A DNA stretch of 64,000 nt from Clostridiales bacterium (lineage in GTDB: Bacteria; Bacillota; Clostridia; UBA1381), in assembly GCA_029226975.1 (NCBI GenBank), contig JAQXZB010000036.1:62001-126000 (forward strand), written 5' to 3'. This document shows, piece by piece, positions 26,702 to 33,584 of this stretch; positions within the stretch are counted from its first letter, which is position 1; each line of letters begins with the position of its first letter. Both the position numbers and the translations under genes were made by a program. Below the pieces are notes generated by a model. It did not search any database. It was not told where the DNA came from and was given only the letters and a program-made list of their open reading frames with translations.

Positions 26702-27556
26702 ATGTATAAGATTGTAGCGGTAAAGTTTAAGCCCACAGGTAAGGCGTATTATTTTGACCCTTTGGGCTTTGATATAAAAAAGAATGATAATGTAATAGTT
26801 GAAACCGTACGGGGGTTGGAGTACGGAACGGTTTCCTACGGCATACAGGAGCTTGAGGAAAAGGATATACCCAAGCCCTTAAAGGGCGTAATAAGAATGG
26901 CGACCCCGGAGGACACAAAGCGCGCCGAGGAAAACCGCCGATGCGAAAGGGAAGCCTTTGAAATATGCACTCAAAAAATCAAGAAGCATGAGCTGGAAAT
27001 GAAGCTTGTGGAGGTGGAGTACACCTTTGACAGAAGCAAGATACTTTTCTATTTCACTGCCGACGGCAGAGTGGATTTTAGAGAATTGGTAAAGGATTTG
27101 GCGAATGTATTCAGGACAAGAATAGAGCTTCGTCAAATCGGCGTGAGGGACGAGTCAAAGACCATGGGCTCAATCGGCGTATGCGGCCGGGGCTTGTGCT
27201 GCTCCCAGTGGCTGGGTGAATTTGTTCCGGTTTCGATAAAAATGGCAAAGGAACAGGGCTTGTCCTTAAATCCGGCAAAAATAAGCGGAGCCTGCGGCAG
27301 ACTGATGTGCTGCTTAAAATATGAGCAGGACACCTACGAGCAGCTTATACGCGAAATGCCGAAGCCCCAAACCCCGATTATGACCCCGGACGGCGAGGGC
27401 GTTGTGGAGGAAATATCCCTTATTCGCGGCATGGTAAAGGTTCGCTTTGAAGCGGAGGACGAAAAATCCGTTAAGGAATACAAGGCCACCGACCTAAAAC
27501 CGGTAAGAAAGAAAAGAAAAGACAATAAAAAATTTGATAAAAGTATTGAAGATTAG
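26702..27556 (+). CDS. ricT: PSP1-domain protein RicT (YaaT)
   Basis: The 284-residue protein has the PSP1 C-terminal domain and conserved cysteines (CGRGLCCSQWL and CGRLMCCLKYE). In Bacillus subtilis RicT acts with RicA and RicF as an FeS-containing complex that supports RNase Y processing, sporulation phosphorelay and competence. The C-terminus is basic (KKRKDNKK). Its ATG abuts the previous TAA. Confidence 0.92.
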   Translation: MYKIVAVKFKPTGKAYYFDPLGFDIKKNDNVIVETVRGLEYGTVSYGIQELEEKDIPKPLKGVIRMATPEDTKRAEENRRCEREAFEICTQKIKKHELEMKLVEVEYTFDRSKILFYFTADGRVDFRELVKDLANVFRTRIELRQIGVRDESKTMGSIGVCGRGLCCSQWLGEFVPVSIKMAKEQGLSLNPAKISGACGRLMCCLKYEQDTYEQLIREMPKPQTPIMTPDGEGVVEEISLIRGMVKVRFEAEDEKSVKEYKATDLKPVRKKRKDNKKFDKSIED

Positions 27557-27574
27557 AGAAATTTATGATACAAT
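27546..27574 (+). promoter_or_regulatory. Probable promoter of the ferredoxin gene
   Basis: TTGAAG (27546-27551, inside the end of ricT), 17-base spacer, TACAAT (27569-27574). A GGGGAA/TTCCCC hairpin (about 27583-27599) lies in the leader. Confidence 0.5.
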
Positions 27575-27640
27575 ATAAATCAGGGGAAGGAGTTTCCCCG
27601 ATACATAACGTATCTTATTTTGATAAGGAGGTCTACAGTA

Positions 27641-27811
27641 ATGGCATATAAGATTTCAGATGCGTGCATCAGCTGCGGTGCTTGTGCCGCTGAATGTCCC
27701 GTAAGCGCAATCAGCGAAGGCGATACACAGTTCGTTATCGATGCGGATACGTGTATAGAGTGCGGCGCTTGCGCCGGCGTATGTCCCGTAGGTGCGCCTG
27801 CGCAGGACTGA
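27641..27811 (+). CDS. 2[4Fe-4S] ferredoxin
   Basis: A 56-residue clostridial-type ferredoxin with two cluster sets, CISCGACAAECP and CIECGACAGVCP, in two symmetric halves. RBS AAGGAGG is 9 bases upstream of the ATG at 27641; the longer frame start lacks an RBS. As a low-potential carrier it would supply the Rnf complex encoded at 16.4-21.2 kb. Repeat copy 3 follows closely and its first palindrome may serve as terminator. Confidence 0.96.
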   Translation: MAYKISDACISCGACAAECPVSAISEGDTQFVIDADTCIECGACAGVCPVGAPAQD

Positions 27812-27841
27812 TTTAACAATACTAACGGTATTGGCTAAAAA

Positions 27842-28113
27842 AAGGCATCATGCACATGATGCCTTCAGCGTGTAGACAAGTTTGTCTACACGCTGGCAGA
27901 CTGCGAGAAATTGAGTCAGATTTCGCGAAAATGAACTCGTAGGCGTACGCGGGTACGGTAGAGTTTATTTTCGCGGAAAGTGCATACCAAAGGTATTCCT
28001 CGATGGAATGCCTTTGGTAATATTAAGAGATTATATTTATGTTTTTGATTTAAAATCCCGCACGGTCTGACCAATTTGTCGACGGTCTGAAGGCATCATG
28101 CATATGATGCCTT
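27842..28113 (+). repeat. Intergenic hairpin repeat element, copy 3
   Basis: The core (27866-28089) matches copy 1 along its whole length, including hairpins H1 (AGCGTGTAGACA and complement), H2 (TTTCGCGAAAATGAACTC with GAGTTTATTTTCGCGG) and H3 (ACCAAAGGTATTCC with GGAATGCCTTTGGT), the TTTTTGATTTAAAATCCCGC block, and the terminal CGGTCTGA direct repeat. It is bracketed by two copies of a 24-bp AAGGCATCATGCAYATGATGCCTT palindrome (27842-27865 and 28090-28113), which differ at one base. Confidence 0.92.
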
Positions 28114-28143
28114 TTTACCTAATATGAAAGGATTTACAGCTTG

Positions 28144-29982
28144 ATGAAACGTATAGTTACCTTGATTGCCGCGCTTTGCGTGCTGCTTGCCTGTTCCGGC
28201 TGCGGTGATATGGGCATTACCTTTGACAGAAAGGATAAAAAGACTGTTGACGGAACGGATAATACTTCCTGGTCCGTATTTGTATATATATGCGGAAACA
28301 ATAACGGCAGAGCCTCACAGGCGATTGAGGAAATGTGCGCGTTAAAATATACCGAAAATGTTAATATTGTGGTGCAGACCGGCGGCAGCAATGGGTGGGA
28401 TATAAACGGCATGAGCCCCGATTATATTCAGCGCTTTGAAATGCAGAAGGGCGCACCGCTTTTGGTTGACCAAAAGCCCGATGCGAATATGGGCGATTAC
28501 AATACCCTGACCGAATTTCTTGACTGGGGAACAAAAACCTACCCGGCAAAGAAAAATGTCCTTGTGCTTATGGGCGAGGGCGACGGCCTTACGGTTTTAA
28601 GGGACGAGCGTTACAACAATGAATCCCTAAGCATTGAGGACGTGTATTATTCGGTGAGTCTTTGCGGGGTTATATTCGATATAATCGGCTTTGACGGAGG
28701 AAACATGGCATCAGTGGAAATGGCAGCCGCCCTTTCTCCCTACGGAAAATACATGATTGCCGATGAGGAAATGGGCATCGGCTGGGACTGGGGACATTTG
28801 GCGCAGTGCATTATAGAATATCCCTATGTTTCGGAAAGGGAGCTTGCTCAGATTATAGTTGACAGATGCTATGCAAAGGCTCTTGACACCGGCTGGGGCA
28901 AGATGATAAATATGTCGGTTATAGACTTGTCGAGGATTTCCGATGTGGTGCAGTCCTTTAATGCGATTGCGTCGGGAATGTATGAGCAGACGGACTCGGT
29001 TGATGCTTTCGGTGCGCTTCAGAGGAATATAAACACAGCAATGCGCTGTGTGGGCGCGGACGACCGTCTGGATATAGGCTCTCTTGCCAAAGCGGCGCAA
29101 AACAGCATTGGCGAGGGTGCGGCTTTGATGGAGGAAGCGCTTTCGGGCGCGTTGGTATACCGGGCAATCGGCGATTACCGCCGGGACTCGTCGGGAATTT
29201 CGGTATTCTACCCCCGGGAGGTGAACGAGGAGAGAATAGCCTCATATATGGAATGTGCCACCTCGGACAGCTACAAGAAATATATAAAATGCATATCCCC
29301 GTATATAAATGCTCATGATGATTACGTTACCCAGGATTACAATACCTCCGGCGCATGGAAGGAATACCGCGAGATACCCTTGGGCGGTACGGCATATACC
29401 AACGAAGCGTCAAAATTCTGCTTTACCATAGAGCCGGATATGCGCGCGGTCTGCGATGTGCATATAAACAGGTATATGTATTACGGGGACACAGACAGTT
29501 ACTATTCTATCGGCGACGATGCGGGCATAGACTGTATGTGGGAGGAATGTACATATGCGGATAATATGGTGTCCAAAACGCTGATGCTTCGCAGCGTGCC
29601 GCTTGATGTTCACAAGCGTGACGAGGGCGCAAGCTACAAGCTGTATACCGCGCCGGTAATCGTTGACGATGTTCTTTCGGATATGTATATTGCATATTCC
29701 CAAGAAAGCGGACGCTATGAGCTTTTGGGCGTATTCAGAAACGGAAGCTATATGCAGATAAGCCGCAAAAACAGGGTTACCCCGGTTTATCGGGTATACG
29801 AAAGCAACAGGCTTCTTACGGGAAAGACGGTAAAAGGCGGTTTGGGCTTCGGTGTTCGTTATAAGAATTTGAAAAACGGAACATATATTTATGAATATGA
29901 GCTTAAGGACATTTACAACAGGCTCTATAAATCCGGCGTATGCTTTATGGATAAAAAGGGCGCGAATGAAACCTTGAGATAA
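28144..29982 (+). CDS. Clostripain-family (C11-like) lipoprotein, apparently catalytically inactive
   Basis: The 612-residue lipoprotein (signal LCVLLACSGCG) has the peptidase C11 fold signature in residues about 43-260. The catalytic His motif, normally W-N-H-G-x-G, reads MGEGDG (Glu145 in place of His). The catalytic Cys motif, normally F-D-A-C-L-M, reads FDGGNM (Gly186 in place of Cys). Surrounding family features remain (WSVFVYICGNN, IIGFD, MIADEEMGIGWDW). The C-terminal half is an unassigned beta-rich region. It is probably a binding or scaffold protein at the membrane. RBS AAAGGA is 11 bases from this ATG and 8 from an in-frame TTG at 28141, so TTG may be the real start. Confidence 0.82.
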   Translation: MKRIVTLIAALCVLLACSGCGDMGITFDRKDKKTVDGTDNTSWSVFVYICGNNNGRASQAIEEMCALKYTENVNIVVQTGGSNGWDINGMSPDYIQRFEMQKGAPLLVDQKPDANMGDYNTLTEFLDWGTKTYPAKKNVLVLMGEGDGLTVLRDERYNNESLSIEDVYYSVSLCGVIFDIIGFDGGNMASVEMAAALSPYGKYMIADEEMGIGWDWGHLAQCIIEYPYVSERELAQIIVDRCYAKALDTGWGKMINMSVIDLSRISDVVQSFNAIASGMYEQTDSVDAFGALQRNINTAMRCVGADDRLDIGSLAKAAQNSIGEGAALMEEALSGALVYRAIGDYRRDSSGISVFYPREVNEERIASYMECATSDSYKKYIKCISPYINAHDDYVTQDYNTSGAWKEYREIPLGGTAYTNEASKFCFTIEPDMRAVCDVHINRYMYYGDTDSYYSIGDDAGIDCMWEECTYADNMVSKTLMLRSVPLDVHKRDEGASYKLYTAPVIVDDVLSDMYIAYSQESGRYELLGVFRNGSYMQISRKNRVTPVYRVYESNRLLTGKTVKGGLGFGVRYKNLKNGTYIYEYELKDIYNRLYKSGVCFMDKKGANETLR

Positions 29983-30000
29983 TGTGAAAGGAGCGAGATT

Positions 30001-30624
30001 ATGAAGGTATTGTTGGTAAACGGAAGTCCCCATGCAAAGGGCTGTACATATACGGCGCTTACGGAGATTGCGAAAACTCTGGAGGAGGAGGGCATTGAAT
30101 GGGAGATATTCGATGTGGGCATGGAGCCCATTTCCGGGTGCTTGGGCTGCGGAAGATGCGTAGAGCTTAAAAAATGCGTGATTGAGGACACTGTAAACGA
30201 GTTCACGAAAAAGGCAAGAGAGGCAGACGGCTTCATATTCGGCACTCCCGTACATTACGCGGCAGCTTCAGGCGCGCTGACCTCATTCATGGACAGAGCC
30301 TTTTATTCCGGCGGCAAGGATACATATTATTTAAAGCCCGCGGCGTGTATAGCGTCGGCAAGACGTGCGGGAACAACCGCGGCGTTTGAGCAGATAAACA
30401 AATATTTCACAATTTCACAGATGCCGGTAATTTCGTCCAGGTACTGGAACATGGTGCATGGCACAAAGCCCGAGGAGGTCATGGAGGACAAAGAGGGAAT
30501 GCAGTGCATGAGAATTTTGGCAAGAAATATGGCATGGTTCTTAAAAATTAAGGAAGCCGGCGAAAAGGCGGGAGTACCCCTGCCCAAAACCGAAAAGATT
30601 GAAAAAACAAGCTTTATAAGATAA
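30001..30624 (+). CDS. Flavodoxin-fold NAD(P)H-dependent oxidoreductase/iron-sulfur flavoprotein-like
   Basis: The 207-residue protein has the FMN-phosphate loop NGSPHAKGCTYTAL at the N-terminus and a CLGCGRC...KKC cysteine cluster (about residues 47-60), as in the iron-sulfur flavoprotein branch of the NADPH-dependent FMN reductase family. GTPVHYAAASGALTSFMDR contacts the flavin in relatives. It probably reduces small electron acceptors or quinone-like compounds; the substrate is unknown. RBS GAAAGGAG 7 bases before ATG. Confidence 0.88.
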   Translation: MKVLLVNGSPHAKGCTYTALTEIAKTLEEEGIEWEIFDVGMEPISGCLGCGRCVELKKCVIEDTVNEFTKKAREADGFIFGTPVHYAAASGALTSFMDRAFYSGGKDTYYLKPAACIASARRAGTTAAFEQINKYFTISQMPVISSRYWNMVHGTKPEEVMEDKEGMQCMRILARNMAWFLKIKEAGEKAGVPLPKTEKIEKTSFIR

Positions 30625-30630
30625 AAAAGC

Positions 30631-30666
30631 ACAGCCCGGAAAACTTATAAATTTCCGGGCTGTTTC
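30631..30666. terminator. Bidirectional terminator
   Basis: ACAGCCCGGAAA...TTTCCGGGCTGT stem (30631-30663) between convergent genes, with TTTCTATTT on the plus side and an A-run (30623-30629) that gives a T-run on the minus strand. Confidence 0.82.
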
Positions 30667-31124
30667 TATTTGATACAGGAATTTACAAATTTCAGCGGCA
30701 CATCCATTCGCCGTGCGGTCTGCTGCGGTGTCATACCGCTGTCAAGAAAACGTCTGCAAACCGATTTTAGGTTTTCGCCCACTTCGATAATATGCCTGTC
30801 CGGGTCATAAATCCGTACCGCGCGCTGTCCCCAGGGCTGTTCCTTGACGGAATGAACATATTCGACATCACATTTTTGCAGCCTATCCAAAAATATATCA
30901 AAATCATCTTCTTCAAAGTAAATCTCAGCATTATTGCCGCCGAATACGATATTATCGGTTTCGATAAACTCTTTCCATGTGTCTGTCGTCTGCAAGGACA
31001 AGCCGCCGGTAAGGGTTTTGTTGGCGCCGAAATCCGTAATCACACGAAGCCCGAACACATTTTTATAAAATTCAACCGACCTGTCCATATCGGTTACCAC
31101 CAGCATGGGATTTTTCAATTTCAC
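30666..31124 (-). CDS. VOC-family (glyoxalase/dioxygenase fold) protein
   Basis: Start chosen as GTG at 31124, which has GGGAGG 8 bases upstream; longer GTG/TTG starts overlap that RBS. The 152-residue product has a single VOC beta-alpha-beta-beta-beta module pair (NPMLVVTDMDRSVEFYKNVF ... VRIYDPDRHIIEVGE, to about residue 118). A C-terminal helical tail (SGMTPQQTARRMDVPLKFV) that looks like a small helix-turn-helix or resolvase-like tail follows. Metal ligands and substrate are not certain. Third gene of the GNAT-MGMT-VOC operon. Confidence 0.82.
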   Translation of the reverse strand: MKLKNPMLVVTDMDRSVEFYKNVFGLRVITDFGANKTLTGGLSLQTTDTWKEFIETDNIVFGGNNAEIYFEEDDFDIFLDRLQKCDVEYVHSVKEQPWGQRAVRIYDPDRHIIEVGENLKSVCRRFLDSGMTPQQTARRMDVPLKFVNSCIK

Positions 31125-31126
31125 AG

Positions 31127-31420
31127 TCAACACCTCCCGTATTTATCCAAATCAACCCTATAATTGTTGACAATTATACCATCAGCTTCTAACCTGCGCT
31201 TTTGACCTTCAATACCGCCGAAAGCAAAATTTTTTGACAGATTTCCCTTACTGTCAACAACCTTATAGCATGGATATTTATTTTCGTCCGGATTATTGTG
31301 AAGAATATTTCCCACAGCCCGCGCTAAATTTTTGTTTCCGAGATACTTGGCTATCTGAGAGTAGGTTACAACAGTGCCTTTTGGAATGGTTGTTAAAAAT
31401 TCATATACCTTTTCTTTCAT
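31127..31420 (-). CDS. MGMT-like DNA-binding domain protein (alkyltransferase-like)
   Basis: The 97-residue protein consists only of the O6-methylguanine-DNA methyltransferase DNA-binding domain: helix-turn-helix (GTVVTYSQIAKYLGNKNLARA), then PCYKVV where classical enzymes have P-C-H-R-V, then FAFGGIEGQKRRLEADG. The alkyl-acceptor Cys is present but the neighbouring His is Tyr. The N-terminal domain of full-length Ogt/Ada is absent. It could be a reduced repair methyltransferase or a lesion-recognition protein of the ATL kind. Stop lies 2 bases before the VOC start and holds its RBS. Confidence 0.85.
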   Translation of the reverse strand: MKEKVYEFLTTIPKGTVVTYSQIAKYLGNKNLARAVGNILHNNPDENKYPCYKVVDSKGNLSKNFAFGGIEGQKRRLEADGIIVNNYRVDLDKYGRC

Positions 31421-31430
31421 TTTCCGCTCC

Positions 31431-31835
31431 TTATGTCCACAATTCGGTTATAAACATGGGGCTTGCGTTATGCGCTTTTTCAAAGCCGCAGGCTTGATAA
31501 AATCCCACCTCGTCATCGTATGCAACAATAACAATGCGTAAATAATCCTTGTATTTGCTTTTCATTTTTTCCACAAGCCGCTTTCCTATTCCCAAGTGCT
31601 GATAAGATGGATTTACCAGTAAATAATGAATATATGCCGTCATAATTCCATCGTCCATTGCGCATATAAGACCGATAAGCTTATCATCGTCCCGGGCTGT
31701 GTATACGGTTTTGAAATTTTTCATTGCAATAACCAATTTATCGGGATAATGCCCCGATGACCATTCTACGGATAAGAATAAGTCTTGTAATTCTTCTTTG
31801 TTAAAATCGTGAGTATCTTTATATGTAATTGACAT
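31431..31835 (-). CDS. GNAT-family N-acetyltransferase
   Basis: Start at 31835 with GGAGGG upstream; the longer frame to 31949 runs through the promoter. The 134-residue protein has the GNAT core with acetyl-CoA pyrophosphate loop QHLGIGKRLVE and the late IVIVAYDDEVGFYQACGFEK strand-helix typical of the family. The acceptor amine is unknown. First gene of a three-gene operon with MGMT-like and VOC genes (gap of 10 bases). Confidence 0.88.
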   Translation of the reverse strand: MSITYKDTHDFNKEELQDLFLSVEWSSGHYPDKLVIAMKNFKTVYTARDDDKLIGLICAMDDGIMTAYIHYLLVNPSYQHLGIGKRLVEKMKSKYKDYLRIVIVAYDDEVGFYQACGFEKAHNASPMFITELWT

Positions 31836-31854
31836 TATTATCCCTCCGAGTTCT

Positions 31855-31883
31855 ATTATAACACTGCGGCTTATATATGTCAA
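31855..31883 (-). promoter_or_regulatory. Consensus promoter of the GNAT-MGMT-VOC operon
   Basis: Minus-strand TTGACA (31878-31883), 17 bases, TATAAT (31855-31860), 20 bases upstream of the GNAT start; the leader is short. Confidence 0.85.
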
Positions 31884-31891
31884 TGAAAAAA

Positions 31892-32150
31892 GGGGGCACA
31901 GCAAAATGCACAGACCGCATAAAGCGAAAAAGTATAGCAAATAAGCCAATTTTAGAACAAAATATAGTTATGACAGGCTTAATTCTAAGGTAAAAATTTG
32001 TTATTCTAACAAATTTTTTCAAAATCGCTTTATGCTATAAACAAACCTCACCACTCGACGTACCCATGTACGCCTTCGGGCAAGGATTTTTAGGCTTAAC
32101 GCCTAAAAATCTTCGGTTTGTTCATTCTGCACTATTTTGCCGCACCCCCA
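31892..32150. repeat. Non-coding segment with imperfect terminal inverted repeats (MITE-like candidate)
   Basis: The left edge GGGGGCACAGCAAAAT (from about 31892) and the reverse complement of the right edge GGGGGTGCGGCAAAAT (to 32150) agree at 13 of 16 positions, and GCA-rich motifs follow both. Inside are several hairpins: AAATTTGTT/AACAAATTT near 31990-32012, ACGTAC.GTACG near 32059-32074, and GATTTTTAGGC/GCCTAAAAATC at about 32086-32112. No ORF is convincing. The layout recalls the three-copy element, but the sequence is different and only one copy is in the window. This accounts for the gap between GNAT and icd. Confidence 0.45.
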
Positions 32151-32184
32151 CAAGAGGCCGTTGCAGTTTTGCAACAGCCTCTTG
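32151..32184 (-). repeat. Palindromic hairpin at the 3' end of icd, shared with repeat copy 2
   Basis: CAAGAGGCCGTTGC...GCAACAGCCTCTTG stem. It is nearly identical to the left bracketing palindrome of repeat copy 2 (9847-9875). It lies just after the icd stop codon but has no T-run on the minus strand, so its terminator function is uncertain. Confidence 0.7.
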
Positions 32185-32191
32185 ACAGTTT

Positions 32192-33403
32192 TTAGAGCAT
32201 AGCCGCAAGGCGGGTGTTTATTTCTCTTAAAAATTCCTCGGTGTTTACCTTTTTCTTGTTTTCAAGCTTGGATATGAGATACATATCTCCGGTCATAACG
32301 CCGTCCTCGATGGTTTGGATTGTCGCCTTTTCAAGACAGTCCGCAAAGCGTACCAAATCGTCAAGCTTATCAAGCTCGCCTCTTTTTCTTAAAGCACCGC
32401 TCCAGGCAAATATTGTCGCAACCGAGTTGGTGGAGGTTTCCTCGCCCTTTAGGTACTTGTAATAATGACGCTGTACCGTTCCGTGCGCCGCCTCGTACTC
32501 ATAAATTCCCTCCGGTGAAACAAGCACCGAGGTCATCATCGCAAGAGAGCCGTAGGCTGTGGCTACCATGTCCGACATAACGTCACCGTCATATTTCTTG
32601 CAAGCCCAGATATAACCGCCCTCGGAACGGATAACTCTTGCAACCGCGTCATCTATAAGCGTATAGAAATACTCTATGCCCGCTTCGTCAAACTTGTCCT
32701 TGTACTCGCTGTCAAAAATCTCCTGGAACACATCCTTAAAGGTGTGGTCGTATTTTTTAGAGATTGTGTCCTTTGTGGCAAACCACACGTCCTGCTTAAG
32801 GTCGAGGGCGTAGTTAAAGCAGGCTCTTGCAAAGGAAGCGATTGAATTTTCCTTGTTGTGCAGACCCTGAATAATTCCCGCGCTGTCCGCAAAATCGTAT
32901 ATGGTTTCCTTTGTAACGTTTCCGTCCTTGTCTGTGCAGACAAGCTCTGTCTTTGAGCCTTGGGGAACCTTCATTTCAACGTTTTTGTAAACATCGCCGT
33001 AAGCGTGACGGGCTATGGTTATGGGCTTTGTCCATGTGGGTATGTATGGTGTGATACCCTTTACCAAAATGGGTGTGCGGAATACCGTTCCGTCAAGAGC
33101 CGCACGGATTGTGCCGTTGGGGGACTTCCACATCTGCTTGAGATTGTATTCGGGCATTCTTGCGGCATTCGGGGTGATTGTCGCACACTTTACGGCAACT
33201 CCGTATTTCTTTGTTGCCTCTGCCGAGTCGATTGTTATTTGGTCATCGGTTTCGTTTCTTTTAACAAGACCGAGATCATAATATTCGGTTTTTAAGTCGA
33301 TATAGGGTTCAAGGAGAATTTCCTTTATCCATTTCCAGATAATTCTGGTCATTTCGTCGCCGTCCATTTCAACCAGCGGCGTTGTCATCTGAATTTTTGC
33401 CAT
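32192..33403 (-). CDS. icd: NADP-dependent isocitrate dehydrogenase, eukaryotic-like (type II) form
   Basis: The 403-residue protein starts at 33403 (GGAGG 8 bases upstream). It opens with [20 protein letters not shown] and carries [19 protein letters not shown], the substrate-binding Ser and Arg segment of the homodimeric IDH1/IDH2-like clade, which differs from E. coli-type Icd. It oxidises isocitrate to 2-oxoglutarate with NADP+, supplying glutamate and NADPH. No aconitase or citrate synthase is adjacent. It is monocistronic with its own consensus promoter and a hairpin in the 5' leader. Confidence 0.94.
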   Translation of the reverse strand: MAKIQMTTPLVEMDGDEMTRIIWKWIKEILLEPYIDLKTEYYDLGLVKRNETDDQITIDSAEATKKYGVAVKCATITPNAARMPEYNLKQMWKSPNGTIRAALDGTVFRTPILVKGITPYIPTWTKPITIARHAYGDVYKNVEMKVPQGSKTELVCTDKDGNVTKETIYDFADSAGIIQGLHNKENSIASFARACFNYALDLKQDVWFATKDTISKKYDHTFKDVFQEIFDSEYKDKFDEAGIEYFYTLIDDAVARVIRSEGGYIWACKKYDGDVMSDMVATAYGSLAMMTSVLVSPEGIYEYEAAHGTVQRHYYKYLKGEETSTNSVATIFAWSGALRKRGELDKLDDLVRFADCLEKATIQTIEDGVMTGDMYLISKLENKKKVNTEEFLREINTRLAAML

Positions 33404-33426
33404 TTTAATTACCTCCATAATATAAT

Positions 33427-33496
33427 AGGGGGTTTTTGTCTAACAAAAACCCCCTTGCTTTATATATACTATACCACATCTTGACCGCTTTGTCAA
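33427..33496 (-). promoter_or_regulatory. icd promoter and 5'-leader hairpin
   Basis: Minus-strand TTGACA (33491-33496), 17 bases, TATAGT (33468-33473). The transcript would start near 33461 and fold at once into a perfect GGGGGTTTTTGT/ACAAAAACCCCC hairpin (33427-33455) before the RBS. It probably protects the mRNA 5' end; with no T-run right before the RBS it is less likely to terminate. Confidence 0.75.
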
Positions 33497-33515
33497 GCCT
33501 TAAAAAAGTGCAGTC

Positions 33516-33544
33516 TTGACACATGGGAAATTTTATGATATATT
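33516..33544 (+). promoter_or_regulatory. Promoter of the GH65 gene
   Basis: TTGACA (33516-33521), 17 bases, TATATT (33539-33544), about 40 bases before the start. Confidence 0.75.
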
Positions 33545-33584
33545 AGAATTAGGAAACAATTTCATATTTGAGAGGAGTAAGCTC

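Noticed and set aside
4617-28113. CRISPR-like or integron-like array formed by the three repeats
   Set aside because: Copies are many kilobases apart with genes between, are internally palindromic, are in both orientations, and have no regular spacers or attI/integrase.
29410-30255. 281-codon antisense frame over the clostripain-like and flavoprotein genes
   Set aside because: Spans two well-supported genes on the other strand and has no RBS or recognisable domain.
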